A stretch of DNA of 64,000 nt from the NCBI RefSeq assembly GCF_018449435.1, contig NZ_JAHCMU010000015.1, positions 1-64,000 of the forward strand, in the 5' to 3' direction. Positions 40,687-49,962 of the stretch are shown in pieces. Source of the DNA: Flagellimonas sp. 389. GTDB lineage: Bacteria > Bacteroidota > Bacteroidia > Flavobacteriales > Flavobacteriaceae. Positions within the stretch are counted from its first letter, which is position 1. Every line of letters begins with the position of its first letter. Under the pieces are notes generated by a model. It saw nothing but the letters and a program-made list of their open reading frames with translations. It was not told the origin of the DNA and made no database searches. The position numbers were made by a program, and so were the translations under genes.

Positions 40687-42861
40687 TTATTTTTTCGCCG
40701 CTTCCACCAGTTCCAGCTGAGCTACGCTTACGTTGGTGGTAAAGATACCGTAGTTGACAATGGCCTTGTTCTTTTCCAGGGCGTCGATACTGCCTACGGC
40801 CTTTCCATCGAACATACGAACGCGGTCACCAATTTTAAAGACAGGTCTGGGTTTGTTCTTTTCTTTTTGAATGGCTTTTTTCTGCTCTATTTTCTTCTCT
40901 TCCCGCACCTTCACTATCTTTTTCTCCAATTCTTGCGCCACTTGCCGTTTCTGGTTTTGTTTGGCCTTGGCCTGTTTGGCAGAAGTTTTTTTGCGCTTGC
41001 TGTTCTCGGTTTCCACAATCCGTAATAGCTCAGAAATCAAAGGGCGCTTTTTGTTGTCCACAAAATATTTTTCGGCCACTGTGTTTACCTTGTCGCCCAG
41101 CTGGATCATACGCTGGTTGTGGTCGTACAGTTCTTGGTAGTTTTCCAGCTTGGCCTTTATTTTGGTGTTGAGCTGTTCCAATCGTGCTGCTTCGTCCCGT
41201 GCCTTGGCCTCCTCATCTTGGAGCCGTGAACCCGTCTGGGCCATTTTGGAGCGTTCTTTTTGTAGTTTGGCAATGGTGGCATCAAAACGGACCTTGCCCC
41301 GCTCAATCTTTTTCTTGGCCTTATTGACGAGCGAGTAGGGGATGCCGTTTTTCTGGGCGACTTCGAACGTAAAGGAACTTCCCGCTTCCCCCAGGATCAA
41401 TTGAAATGTAGGTTCCAGGGTTTTGGAATTGAAGAGCATATTCGCATTGGTGGCATGTGGCAATTCATTGGCCAGTGCTTTTAGGTTGGCGTAGTGCGTA
41501 GTGATTACGCCATAGGCTTCACGCTCGTAGAAAACCTCCAGAAAAGCTTCCGCCAACGCGCCCCCAAGTTCTGGGTCACTTCCCGTACCAAACTCATCGA
41601 TTAAGAACAGGGTTTTATCGTTGCACCTTTTTAAAAAGGCGTTCATGTTCTTTAAACGGTAACTATAGGTGCTTAAATGGTTTTCTATGGATTGATTGTC
41701 ACCAATATCGGTCAGGATTTTTTCAAACAAACAGACAGAACTTATTTCATGAACGGGAATTAGAAGCCCAGATTGAAGCATTACTTGAAGTAATCCGATC
41801 GTCTTTAAGGTGATACTCTTTCCACCTGCATTGGGTCCCGAAATAACGATAATCCTGTTTTCAGGATGCAACTGAATGGTCTGCGGCCATGTTTTTTCTT
41901 TTTTCAGTTTATTGCTCAGAAAAAGTAGGGGATGGAGCGCATCTCTTAGAAATAATGTTTTCTCATCGTTGATTTCTGGCAAAATGGCGTTCATGTCCAG
42001 AGCATACTTTGCCTTGGCAGCAGTTATATCGATATGGATTAAATACTCCTGATAATTTTTTAAAACGTAATCAAAAGGTCTAATAGAGTCTGTCAATTGA
42101 TTAAGGATTCGCTGGACTTCTTCCTTTTCTTCAAACTCGAGATTGCTGAGTTCCCTGGTATACGTAAGTGTGGTTTCGGGCACGATATAAACGATACTGC
42201 CCGTTTTGGAAGTGCCCATAACCGTTCCCTTGACCTTACGCCTATACATTGCCTTCACTGCCAGTACACGTCTATTTTCCACAACCGATTCCCGAATCTC
42301 ATCCAAAAATTCTGAAGATTGATACCGGGTGAGAGCGGCACCAAAGCTTTGGTTGATCTTTCCCCGTACTTCATTGGTGCGCATACGAATATGTCGCAAC
42401 TCCACCGATGCAGAATCCTTGATCTCCCCAAATTTGTCTATGATTTCATCAATGGCATCAGAAATTCCCGTGTTGGCCTCCAATGCTTCGGACTTTTTAA
42501 AAAGCAAAGGGTAGTATTCCTTGAATTTCTTAAAAAACTTTTGGTGGAGTACGGTAATCTTACAAATAGTACCTATTCGGCGAAAACCGGAAATCTCCAA
42601 TGTGGTATTCTCAATTTTTAATAATCGAAGTTCCCCGTTGATGCTATCAAAACCATGATTGGGAATCCGATTGTCATTGGAAAACGAGGCCAGATACTCA
42701 GAGGTTTGCCCTAAAACTTCCAAAAGGAGCTCCTTATCGTTAATGGGATTTATCTCAAGAGCCTGTTCTTTCCCCAATTCTGTATTACACCGTGCGGACA
42801 GTTGTTCCAATACAGTTGGAAATTCTAAATCTTGTAGTGTTTTTGGATGGATTTTCTGCAT
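40687..42861 (-). CDS. mutS2: MutS2-type ATPase lacking the Smr domain
   Basis: A 724-residue ABC-type ATPase. Walker A is IVISGPNAGGKSITLKTIG, the signature region includes DNQSIENHLSTYSYRL, Walker B is FLIDEFGTGSDPELGG, and the H-loop is THYANLKALA. The N-terminal DNA-binding core/clamp region matches MutS2, and a long coiled coil (about 505-650) is followed by a KOW-like domain (FKIGDRVRMFDGKAVGSID). In other MutS2 proteins an Smr nuclease domain follows; here the protein ends at about this point, as in many Bacteroidota relatives. It probably acts in recombination control or ribosome rescue, not mismatch repair. Confidence 0.93.
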   Translation of the reverse strand: MQKIHPKTLQDLEFPTVLEQLSARCNTELGKEQALEINPINDKELLLEVLGQTSEYLASFSNDNRIPNHGFDSINGELRLLKIENTTLEISGFRRIGTICKITVLHQKFFKKFKEYYPLLFKKSEALEANTGISDAIDEIIDKFGEIKDSASVELRHIRMRTNEVRGKINQSFGAALTRYQSSEFLDEIRESVVENRRVLAVKAMYRRKVKGTVMGTSKTGSIVYIVPETTLTYTRELSNLEFEEKEEVQRILNQLTDSIRPFDYVLKNYQEYLIHIDITAAKAKYALDMNAILPEINDEKTLFLRDALHPLLFLSNKLKKEKTWPQTIQLHPENRIIVISGPNAGGKSITLKTIGLLQVMLQSGLLIPVHEISSVCLFEKILTDIGDNQSIENHLSTYSYRLKNMNAFLKRCNDKTLFLIDEFGTGSDPELGGALAEAFLEVFYEREAYGVITTHYANLKALANELPHATNANMLFNSKTLEPTFQLILGEAGSSFTFEVAQKNGIPYSLVNKAKKKIERGKVRFDATIAKLQKERSKMAQTGSRLQDEEAKARDEAARLEQLNTKIKAKLENYQELYDHNQRMIQLGDKVNTVAEKYFVDNKKRPLISELLRIVETENSKRKKTSAKQAKAKQNQKRQVAQELEKKIVKVREEKKIEQKKAIQKEKNKPRPVFKIGDRVRMFDGKAVGSIDALEKNKAIVNYGIFTTNVSVAQLELVEAAKK

Positions 42862-42914
42862 TTTCCTATTCTAGCAGGGCAAAGATAATGGAATGGGGTT
42901 TTTACGGCATCAAA

Positions 42915-43517
42915 TTATTGGTAAACCCGTATAATTTCTCCATTTCTTTGTCCCATCACGCTTCTCACATACGCATTGACCGCTTTTTCCATAGAAATTG
43001 GATTGTGCCCTAGAAAATAGTCTTTGTATTTTTCATAAGCATCTATGACCAATTCCAACGAAACCACGTTCAGTTTATGTCCTTGTTCCAGTTCCAGTGC
43101 TGCTGCTTGTGCAAAGCTGTGTATTCCACCGTTAACCATTGCGGCACTCGCCGTTTTTAATACGGGGTCGTCCGCAAGAACACCAGTAGATAGGGTTATG
43201 GAGCCATTCGGGTTTAAGAACTTTTGCCCTATACGTACCAGATTTACTTGGCCCATAAGTTTACTTTTTATGCCGATGTAATAATCGTCTTCGGTCAAAT
43301 CGTTAAAGGATGCCCATTTGGCTTCGCCCGCAATACAAATTATGGCATCCACCATACCTATGCCATCGAACATTTTTTTAATAGAATTTGCATCGGCAAT
43401 ATCTACAGTTACCTCTCCAGATGTTCTGCCAGCTACCAATACTTCATTGTTTTTGGAAAAGTGATCGGTCACTTTGTTTCCAATGGTTCCTTTCCCCCCT
43501 ATAATTACGATTTTCAT
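42915..43517 (-). CDS. short-chain dehydrogenase/reductase-like protein
   Basis: A 200-residue Rossmann protein. I chose ATG 43517 (MKIVIIGGKGTIGNKVTDHF); the longer frame to 43559 adds 14 residues that overlap the leader of ung. The glycine motif GGKGTIG is clear. The SDR Tyr-x-x-x-Lys motif is missing: the equivalent segment is MVNGGIHSFAQAAALELEQ, so catalysis is doubtful or atypical. Relatives are annotated as short-chain dehydrogenases; substrate unknown. Confidence 0.82.
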   Translation of the reverse strand: MKIVIIGGKGTIGNKVTDHFSKNNEVLVAGRTSGEVTVDIADANSIKKMFDGIGMVDAIICIAGEAKWASFNDLTEDDYYIGIKSKLMGQVNLVRIGQKFLNPNGSITLSTGVLADDPVLKTASAAMVNGGIHSFAQAAALELEQGHKLNVVSLELVIDAYEKYKDYFLGHNPISMEKAVNAYVRSVMGQRNGEIIRVYQ

Positions 43518-43578
43518 TGCTACGGCTTTTAAAGTATTTTCGTAGAAGAAAGATACCATTTTAGTCCAGATATAAATA

Positions 43579-44244
43579 ATGAATGTTGCAATCGACCCAA
43601 GTTGGAAAGCTCACTTACAACCAGAATTTGAGAAGCTTTATTTTCAGCAGTTAACGAATTTTGTGAAGCAAGAATACCAACAGTACACCTGTTATCCAAA
43701 AGGAAAGGACATCTTTGCTGCATTTGATCATTGTCCTTTTCAAGAGGTGAAGGTTGTGATTATTGGACAAGACCCCTATCATGGTCCCAATCAGGCTAAC
43801 GGATTGTGCTTTTCAGTAAAGGATGGTATTCCACATCCACCATCGTTGGTGAACATTTTTAAAGAAATCAAGGTCGATGTGGAAAAGCCCTATCCTAAAA
43901 GCGGTAATTTGGAACGGTGGGCATCGCAAGGGGTATTGCTTCTAAATGCGACGTTAACAGTGAGAGCGCATCAGGCTGGGAGCCATCAAAATAAGGGGTG
44001 GGAGCAGTTTACGGATTCGGTCATCCATACCATATCCAACAAACTTGAAGGTGTGGTTTTCTTGTTATGGGGCGGATTTGCCAAAAAGAAGGCTTCACTC
44101 ATTGATAAAACAAAGCATCATATCTTAACATCTGGACATCCATCACCTTTGAGTGCTAATCGTGGACTTTGGTTCGGCAACCAACATTTCAGCAAGACAA
44201 ATGCAATTTTATCGCAAAAAGGGAGACAGTTAATAAGTTGGTAA
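43579..44244 (+). CDS. ung: uracil-DNA glycosylase
   Basis: A 221-residue family-1 UDG. The water-activating motif is VIIGQDPYHGPNQANGLCFS, and the DNA-intercalating loop is GHPSPLSANRGLWFGNQHF with the catalytic His. It removes uracil from DNA in base excision repair. It is divergent from the dehydrogenase gene. Confidence 0.97.
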   Translation: MNVAIDPSWKAHLQPEFEKLYFQQLTNFVKQEYQQYTCYPKGKDIFAAFDHCPFQEVKVVIIGQDPYHGPNQANGLCFSVKDGIPHPPSLVNIFKEIKVDVEKPYPKSGNLERWASQGVLLLNATLTVRAHQAGSHQNKGWEQFTDSVIHTISNKLEGVVFLLWGGFAKKKASLIDKTKHHILTSGHPSPLSANRGLWFGNQHFSKTNAILSQKGRQLISW

Positions 44245-44328
44245 AATATTTTTTGGAAGGATTTTCCTAAAATTTAAGATTATTTCGTACGTTTAGTAAA
44301 ACTAATCATTAAGAAAATTCTGAATAAA

Positions 44329-44733
44329 TTGCGAAAACTGAAATCGATCTTACTTGTAGACGATGATGAAACCACTAATTTTTTAAATAAGTTTTTTATA
44401 AGGCAACTTGATAACGACTTGACTGTCAATACAGTTACAAATGGCGAAGAGGCCATTGAGTTTCTAGAAGCTGTTCCATATAAGAAACACATGCCATGTC
44501 TACTTATACTTGACACGAATATGCCCATCATGAACGGTTGGGAGTTTTTAGACGTATATGAAAAGAAATTTGATAAAGATTTTAAGAAAAATGTGATCAT
44601 AGTCATGCTTACTGCCCTGGATACCGAAGCGGTAACAGCCATGGCCATGTCCAACCCAAACGTAACGGATACCGCTCAAAAACCTCTTTCGGATCTAAAA
44701 TTTAGAGTGCTCATCAATAAATATTTTTCGTAG
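44329..44733 (+). CDS. single-domain response regulator
   Basis: A 134-residue receiver domain: acidic pocket DDD (residues 11-13), phosphorylation site Asp62 (LLILDTNMPIMNGWEF), Thr95 and Lys118 (TAQKPLS). There is no output domain, so it probably acts through protein contact, or as a phosphate-transfer partner for a kinase encoded elsewhere. The start is TTG at 44329: no ATG occurs upstream in frame and the domain begins right after it. It converges on the 44714 gene, overlapping by 20 bases. Confidence 0.92.
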   Translation: MRKLKSILLVDDDETTNFLNKFFIRQLDNDLTVNTVTNGEEAIEFLEAVPYKKHMPCLLILDTNMPIMNGWEFLDVYEKKFDKDFKKNVIIVMLTALDTEAVTAMAMSNPNVTDTAQKPLSDLKFRVLINKYFS

Positions 44734-45583
44734 GATATGCGTAGAGAAATACTTTAGGGTCCTCGATTTTTTCTATTAGCTTTAGGCTAAGCAACCTATT
44801 TTGAACTTCGTTCAAAGTTGCGGTCGTAAGTTGAGACTGTCCCCAAGAAGTTTTGGACAACCAATCTTGAATATCCTCCAATTTCTGTTCATATCTATTG
44901 GCCAAAGTCCTATCGATGCTCGGTATTTTTTTGAATTCCAATGTGTAGGTATTTATGACCTCTAGTATATGGTCGAGCAGATTTGATTTTGTTTCCAAAA
45001 AAGTATCGGTAGCGGCGATTACAAAACAGGGCCATGGTGTGGGACAATCACCCAAGCGTTTAAAAACCCCTAAATCTACCAACGGCTTGGTCGTAAAATG
45101 CTCCCACATAAAATAAGCGTTGGAACCACCAGTGAGATTTTTAATGGCACCATCCAAATTGTCAGTGATTTCAAATTGAAGCATATTCGTATCCCATCCC
45201 TGATTCTGCGCATGGACATAGGCCATTAGATGACTTCCACTTCCCATACGGCTTATCGCTACCTTGTCATCCTTTAATTCAGATATAGATTCGCGAGTAC
45301 TGTCTGCACTAACATGAATACCCCAAAGTAGGGGAGAAGAGATATATTCCTGCACTATTTTTGAAGGATTACCTTGGGCGATACTCTTTACCAAACCTTC
45401 TGTTAGTATGATTGCCAAATCGGTTTCACCTTCGGCTAAAAGTTGGCACATTCTACCGGTACCTTCTGGAATATCCGTCCATTCCAATTGAATTCCCCTG
45501 GATTCAAAGGCACCGTCCGCAATGGCCAGATGCCAAGGAAGATTAAAATGTTCTGGTACGCCAATTATCTTAACCGTTTTCAT
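44714..45583 (-). CDS. substrate-binding-like protein (NMT1/Thi5-type), no signal peptide
   Basis: A 289-residue protein with a type II periplasmic binding fold: start VKIIGVPEHFNLPWHLAIADGAFESRG, LLAEGETDLAIILTEGL, KVAISRMGSGSHLMAYVHA and AYFMWEHFTTKPLVD. These proteins usually bind sulfonates, taurine or thiamin precursors for ABC importers, but no signal peptide is visible and no transporter gene is adjacent, so the protein is probably cytoplasmic. It overlaps the downstream end of the ppk1 gene by 14 bases (ppk1 is upstream on the same strand). Confidence 0.85.
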   Translation of the reverse strand: MKTVKIIGVPEHFNLPWHLAIADGAFESRGIQLEWTDIPEGTGRMCQLLAEGETDLAIILTEGLVKSIAQGNPSKIVQEYISSPLLWGIHVSADSTRESISELKDDKVAISRMGSGSHLMAYVHAQNQGWDTNMLQFEITDNLDGAIKNLTGGSNAYFMWEHFTTKPLVDLGVFKRLGDCPTPWPCFVIAATDTFLETKSNLLDHILEVINTYTLEFKKIPSIDRTLANRYEQKLEDIQDWLSKTSWGQSQLTTATLNEVQNRLLSLKLIEKIEDPKVFLYAYPTKNIY

Positions 45584-47612
45584 CTAGTTTTTCCTTTAAA
45601 TATTCATAAATGGCATATTGTGAACGTATTTTGGGCACTCCGTTTTCTTGCAGCACACGCTGATTGGTATCATCTTTATCCAAAATACGGGCCTTTACAT
45701 TATCCCTAAGCTGAATTTGCAGGACATCCTTCAACTCATTAAAGATATCCTCATCTAAAATAGGAACCAAAACCTCAACACGTTTATCTAAATTTCTGGT
45801 CATCCAATCCGCGGAGCCCATATACATTTTCTCATCTCCACCATTTTCAAAAAGATAGATACGCCCGTGTTCCAAATAACGGTCTACGATACTGGTGATC
45901 TTAATCGGTTTTTCATTGGCTGTCAAATCTTCTGGAGCTTTGGGAACAAGACAGCAAAACCCTCTTACCAATAACCGTATTTCCACACCTGCTTCACTAG
46001 CTCTATACAATTCCAAAATCATCCGGGTATCTTCCAAGCTGTTCATTTTAAGTGTTATTTTGGCTTTTTTTCCTGCTTGTGCGTTCGCTATTTCCTTGGC
46101 AATCAAATCCAAAAATGTACTACGTGTTGTAAACGGGGAAACTAGCAGATGCTTTAATTTTGGAATGATGAGTTTTCTTTCCAAGACCATAAACACTTGA
46201 GCCAGGTCGGCAGTAATTTTTTTGTGCGCTGTAAACAATCCGTGGTCACAATATATTTTCGATGTTTTTGCATTAAAATTGCCTGTTCCAATGTAGGCAT
46301 AGCGTTTTAGTCCTTCAGGTTCGTTACGCTCTACCATAGCTATTTTGGAATGCACCTTTATATTGGGAACGCTAAAAAAGACCTTAGCTCCCTTTTCCTC
46401 AAAAATACGACCCCAGTTAATGTTGTTTTCTTCATCAAAACGGGCTTGTGCCTCTATAAACAGTATTACTTCCTTACCATTATCCAGTGCTTTGAGGAGC
46501 GCATCCGTAAGGGTTGAAGTCCTTGCAATACGATACAGGGACATTTTTATGCACGTTACATGCTCATCAAGGGCTGAGGTTTTAATAAAGTTTTCTACCA
46601 CATCAAATTGTTGATACGGAAAATGAACCAATTGGTCTTTTTCTGCGATGCTTTGAAAGATATCTTTGGAAAAGGAAAGGCTAGGATGCTCAAGTGGCGG
46701 TTTTGATCGGTATGAAGCTCTATTGTCTTCAAATGGGTTAGGAAAACCGAAGAAGTCTGATAGGTTGTGGTATTCGCCTCCCAAAACCATATCCAAATCG
46801 CCTAAATCCAGTTGTTCTTTTATTGAAGCAATCAATGACTCTGGCATATTCATATCATATAAAAGCCGTGTAGGTTGCCCTGATTTTCGTTTTCCCAGAG
46901 ATTCGTAAATGATTTCTACCAATTCCATGTTTTCGTAATCATCCTCCAAATAGAGTTCGGCATCTCTAGACATTTTTATGGCATAACTGCCTTGTATTTC
47001 TTTATTGGGAAAGAGGTGCTCCAAATTCATTTTAATGACATCGTCCAAATACAAGTATTGGTGGCCTTCACCTGGTATTTTGATGAAGCGGTCGTGTTTG
47101 TCCGAAGGTATTTTAACGATATCAAAGGTAGATTCCGAAAATTGTACGATAAGGTAGAGTCCTCCATCCTTTAAGTTTTCTGGTGATTTGTCCTTTAGAA
47201 CTGTACAATCTTCTAAAAACGATTCCCTGAATAAATCTTTCAAATAGGCAGCTTGGTCAGAGCTGATTTCATTTCGCTTTTTAAGATATATATGATGTTC
47301 CTTGAGTGCTTCAAAGGTGTTCTGAATAATACTTCCAAATTGCTGCTGCTGTTTTGCAACGGTCTTTAATATGAACTTTAATTTTTTGTTAGGTTTAAGG
47401 ATAAGTTTCTTGCGTAAACTTTTGTCCACGCTTTTAAGCTGTCTCAATTGTGAAATACGAACTTTAAAGTACTCATCAAGGTTTGAAGAGAATATGGCCA
47501 AAAATTTTAAGCGTTCTAGTAGGGGAGTTTCTGGGTCCGAAGCTTCCAATAAAACCCTCTCATTAAAATAAAGCCAATTGACATCCCTATTTTTTAAGGG
47601 CTTATCTTCCAT
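45570..47612 (-). CDS. ppk1: polyphosphate kinase 1
   Basis: A 680-residue enzyme with PPK1 features: N-terminal YFNERVLLEASDPETPLLERLKFL, the LIASIKEQLD linker region, and the two phospholipase-D-like halves: VHSKIAMVERNE with the autophosphorylated His, then YIGTGNFNAKTSKIYCDHGLFT. It makes polyphosphate from ATP reversibly. Probably co-transcribed with the downstream binding-protein-like gene. Confidence 0.97.
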   Translation of the reverse strand: MEDKPLKNRDVNWLYFNERVLLEASDPETPLLERLKFLAIFSSNLDEYFKVRISQLRQLKSVDKSLRKKLILKPNKKLKFILKTVAKQQQQFGSIIQNTFEALKEHHIYLKKRNEISSDQAAYLKDLFRESFLEDCTVLKDKSPENLKDGGLYLIVQFSESTFDIVKIPSDKHDRFIKIPGEGHQYLYLDDVIKMNLEHLFPNKEIQGSYAIKMSRDAELYLEDDYENMELVEIIYESLGKRKSGQPTRLLYDMNMPESLIASIKEQLDLGDLDMVLGGEYHNLSDFFGFPNPFEDNRASYRSKPPLEHPSLSFSKDIFQSIAEKDQLVHFPYQQFDVVENFIKTSALDEHVTCIKMSLYRIARTSTLTDALLKALDNGKEVILFIEAQARFDEENNINWGRIFEEKGAKVFFSVPNIKVHSKIAMVERNEPEGLKRYAYIGTGNFNAKTSKIYCDHGLFTAHKKITADLAQVFMVLERKLIIPKLKHLLVSPFTTRSTFLDLIAKEIANAQAGKKAKITLKMNSLEDTRMILELYRASEAGVEIRLLVRGFCCLVPKAPEDLTANEKPIKITSIVDRYLEHGRIYLFENGGDEKMYMGSADWMTRNLDKRVEVLVPILDEDIFNELKDVLQIQLRDNVKARILDKDDTNQRVLQENGVPKIRSQYAIYEYLKEKLDENG

Positions 47613-47680
47613 AATCTATATTTTGCCTAAAAATAGGTAAAGCGACCCTTTCAAATATAAAGGTAATGTTAAGCCCTAAC

Positions 47681-48550
47681 TTATTGCGTAAGTTTCTCTA
47701 GGGCGTACCGAATTAGACTATCAATGGTTTTATCGGGATTTTTGGAAAATTCACCGGTTGCTCTATTAGCTAAAATGACGTTTAAAGAAATTGCTCGGTG
47801 CCCTAGTAGCTTGGATAATCCATAAATACCGGCAGTTTCCATTTCTAGATTGGTAATTTTTTGATTTTCAAAGGTAAATGCTGCTAGTTTATTGTTAAAG
47901 TCAGGAATCTGTGGCATCAACCGCAATCTTCTGCCTTGTGGCCCATAAAATCCTGAATTAGTAACTGTTATGCCTAATCGTATACGATTTGAAAGAAACT
48001 TTTCTCGTAAAGATTTGTTTGATGATATGGCATATGCGGTAATGTTATGGCTTTTCCAACCAAGATATTCATTCAACTGCGTTTCCAGTATTTTTTCAGT
48101 GACTTCATTAGTTCTGTAAAAGTGTAACAACCCTTCAAAACCTACGGCAACCTTACTCAATAAGAACGTGTCAACACCTATGTCCGCTTGTATAGCACCA
48201 GATGTACCAATCCGTATAAAATCGAGTCGGGTCTTGTTAGATTTTATTTGTCTCGTGGTAAAATCTATGTTTACGAGGGCATCCAGTTCATTAAAAACGA
48301 TATCAATATTATCTGTTCCAATACCCGTAGAGACCACACTTATTGGTTTTCCCTTATAGCTGCCGGTGTGTGTAAGGAATTCCCGTTTTCCTTTTTCGAC
48401 TTCGATGGTATCAAAATAAGCACTGACGCAACGCACACGGTCGGGGTCACCAACAGTTATGATTGTTGGTGCGATGTCTTGCGGTAAAAGATTAAGATGG
48501 TAAATACTCCCATCAGGATTCAGAATTAACTCTGAGTGGCCTAATGTCAT
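47681..48550 (-). CDS. nucleoside phosphorylase (uridine phosphorylase-like)
   Basis: A 289-residue NP-I family enzyme: VGDPDRVRCVSAYFDTIE phosphate-binding loop, VVSTGIGTDNIDIV, IRIGTSGAIQADIGVD, and NLEMETAGIYGLSKLLGHRA with the substrate-binding Glu. It splits a nucleoside with phosphate into base and ribose-1-phosphate. The closest remembered relatives are uridine phosphorylases, but other NP-I substrates are possible. One base separates it from the upstream DUF1835 gene. Confidence 0.9.
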   Translation of the reverse strand: MTLGHSELILNPDGSIYHLNLLPQDIAPTIITVGDPDRVRCVSAYFDTIEVEKGKREFLTHTGSYKGKPISVVSTGIGTDNIDIVFNELDALVNIDFTTRQIKSNKTRLDFIRIGTSGAIQADIGVDTFLLSKVAVGFEGLLHFYRTNEVTEKILETQLNEYLGWKSHNITAYAISSNKSLREKFLSNRIRLGITVTNSGFYGPQGRRLRLMPQIPDFNNKLAAFTFENQKITNLEMETAGIYGLSKLLGHRAISLNVILANRATGEFSKNPDKTIDSLIRYALEKLTQ

Positions 48551-48551
48551 T

Positions 48552-49484
48552 TTAGAGTTTTAAAATACGATCAGCAGTAGAATTATATAGGAAGTTATAC
48601 TTTAAAGAACCTCCCAAATATAATTGATTATCACGTATTTGTGAGTAATAATTGGTTTGATTATTTAGAACTTCCCTCCCTTTTTTTGTTAGTTTTACGG
48701 GATTAAAGGAGTTGAACAACGGCTTCAAAGAACTGATGATACGCTCGTACTGCGTATCCCCAAAACCATAATATCCTTGATCGGTCATCAATTGGCCCAA
48801 TAATGCCTTTTTTGATTCTGGTTTTTGCTCTGCGGAGAGAGTTAATATTCTATTCTCCAATTCATTGAGTCCATTTTTAATGGTTGGAAAACGTTTAAGA
48901 TGAGTTTTAAGTGCACTTGATAAGTACTCAAACTGAAAATTGTTGTGCGCAACAAGGTTTTCCAATCGGATTGGGTTATCGCTACAATAGAGTTGCCAAA
49001 CGTAATCGGCAAACTCGATATCATCCTGAGATAAAATCGTTCTATTTTCGTAGAGCTGTAGTAGTTTTTCGTCGCTTAATTCATTTAATCCGTATAGTTT
49101 GCCACTTTCATCTTCTTTTCCACTGCAAACCAAGGATATTTCTGCATGCCTTCTGTGTGTTTTTAACCAACTTAAGACAGCTAACATGTTTATTTGACAA
49201 AAAAGGTCGTATTCAAACCATAGTACAATCTGGTCCTGTTGCTTATGATTGCAGAGGGACCTATATTCCTTTAGGGTTTTTTCAACAAACCAAGATTTAG
49301 AAACCTTATAGTTTTTGTTTAAAAACTCGAAACGCGTTTTCCAAAAGGATTCACTGCCAACACTACAAAGAGTTTTGCCTTCGCAAAGCATTTCTCTCCA
49401 TGTTATGATATCCCCCTTAAGTTTTAACGTTTGTAGTCTTAACGTGAAATTGTCCCCGTTGGTAATATGCAACAGTGATTTCAT
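48552..49484 (-). CDS. DUF1835-domain protein
   Basis: A 310-residue protein with the DUF1835 start LLHITNGDNFTLRLQTLKLKG, IITWREMLCEGKTL and VLWFEYDLFCQINMLAVLSW, plus a C-terminal helical part (LTKKGREVLNNQTNYY). The family is of unknown role in bacteria and often lies in single-gene contexts. It probably forms an operon with the nucleoside phosphorylase (one-base spacing). Confidence 0.85.
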   Translation of the reverse strand: MKSLLHITNGDNFTLRLQTLKLKGDIITWREMLCEGKTLCSVGSESFWKTRFEFLNKNYKVSKSWFVEKTLKEYRSLCNHKQQDQIVLWFEYDLFCQINMLAVLSWLKTHRRHAEISLVCSGKEDESGKLYGLNELSDEKLLQLYENRTILSQDDIEFADYVWQLYCSDNPIRLENLVAHNNFQFEYLSSALKTHLKRFPTIKNGLNELENRILTLSAEQKPESKKALLGQLMTDQGYYGFGDTQYERIISSLKPLFNSFNPVKLTKKGREVLNNQTNYYSQIRDNQLYLGGSLKYNFLYNSTADRILKL

Positions 49485-49629
49485 TTTCAGTTTAGTTTTT
49501 CGTCAGTTAGAGTGATTAAAAGTAAGATTTAAACCAAGAACACAAAAATTTTTTCGTAAAACATTGGTTGTCAAACCAAGATTTTAACAAGGTTCTAAAA
49601 AACTAAGGGGTTTATCGTTAAAGAAAGGA

Positions 49630-49959
49630 TTATCCCCCCACTCTTTTTACTGAAAATCCATTGTCCTTTAAAAAGCCCATAATTTTATCACGGTAATCCC
49701 CTTGGATTAGAATGATGTCATTTTTATAACTTCCTCCTACACTTAGGTAAGACTTCAAGTCCCTTGTCAATTTTTTAAAATCCGCCTCGGCACCTGTATA
49801 GCCTTCTAGAAGAGTAACTGGCTTCCCTTTTCGCTTCTCATATTTGCAAAGTATGGGCGTATCTTGCAGCCAGTACTTTGATGATTCAGCTTTTGGAGCT
49901 TCGTTCTCTTCGGGAACGTGGTCCGGGAATAAATTTTTAAGTTGATCCTGTAAATCCAC
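49630..49959 (-). CDS. yciH: SUI1-family translation initiation factor homologue
   Basis: A 109-residue protein with the SUI1/eIF1-like fold: KRKGKPVTLLEGYTGAEADF, then LTRDLKSYLSVGGSYKNDII and IQGDYRDKIMGFLKDNGFSV. It is thought to monitor initiation fidelity. Translation of this gene may be coupled to that of the 2OG oxygenase upstream (3-base gap). Confidence 0.92.
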   Translation of the reverse strand: MDLQDQLKNLFPDHVPEENEAPKAESSKYWLQDTPILCKYEKRKGKPVTLLEGYTGAEADFKKLTRDLKSYLSVGGSYKNDIILIQGDYRDKIMGFLKDNGFSVKRVGG

Positions 49960-49962
49960 AAG

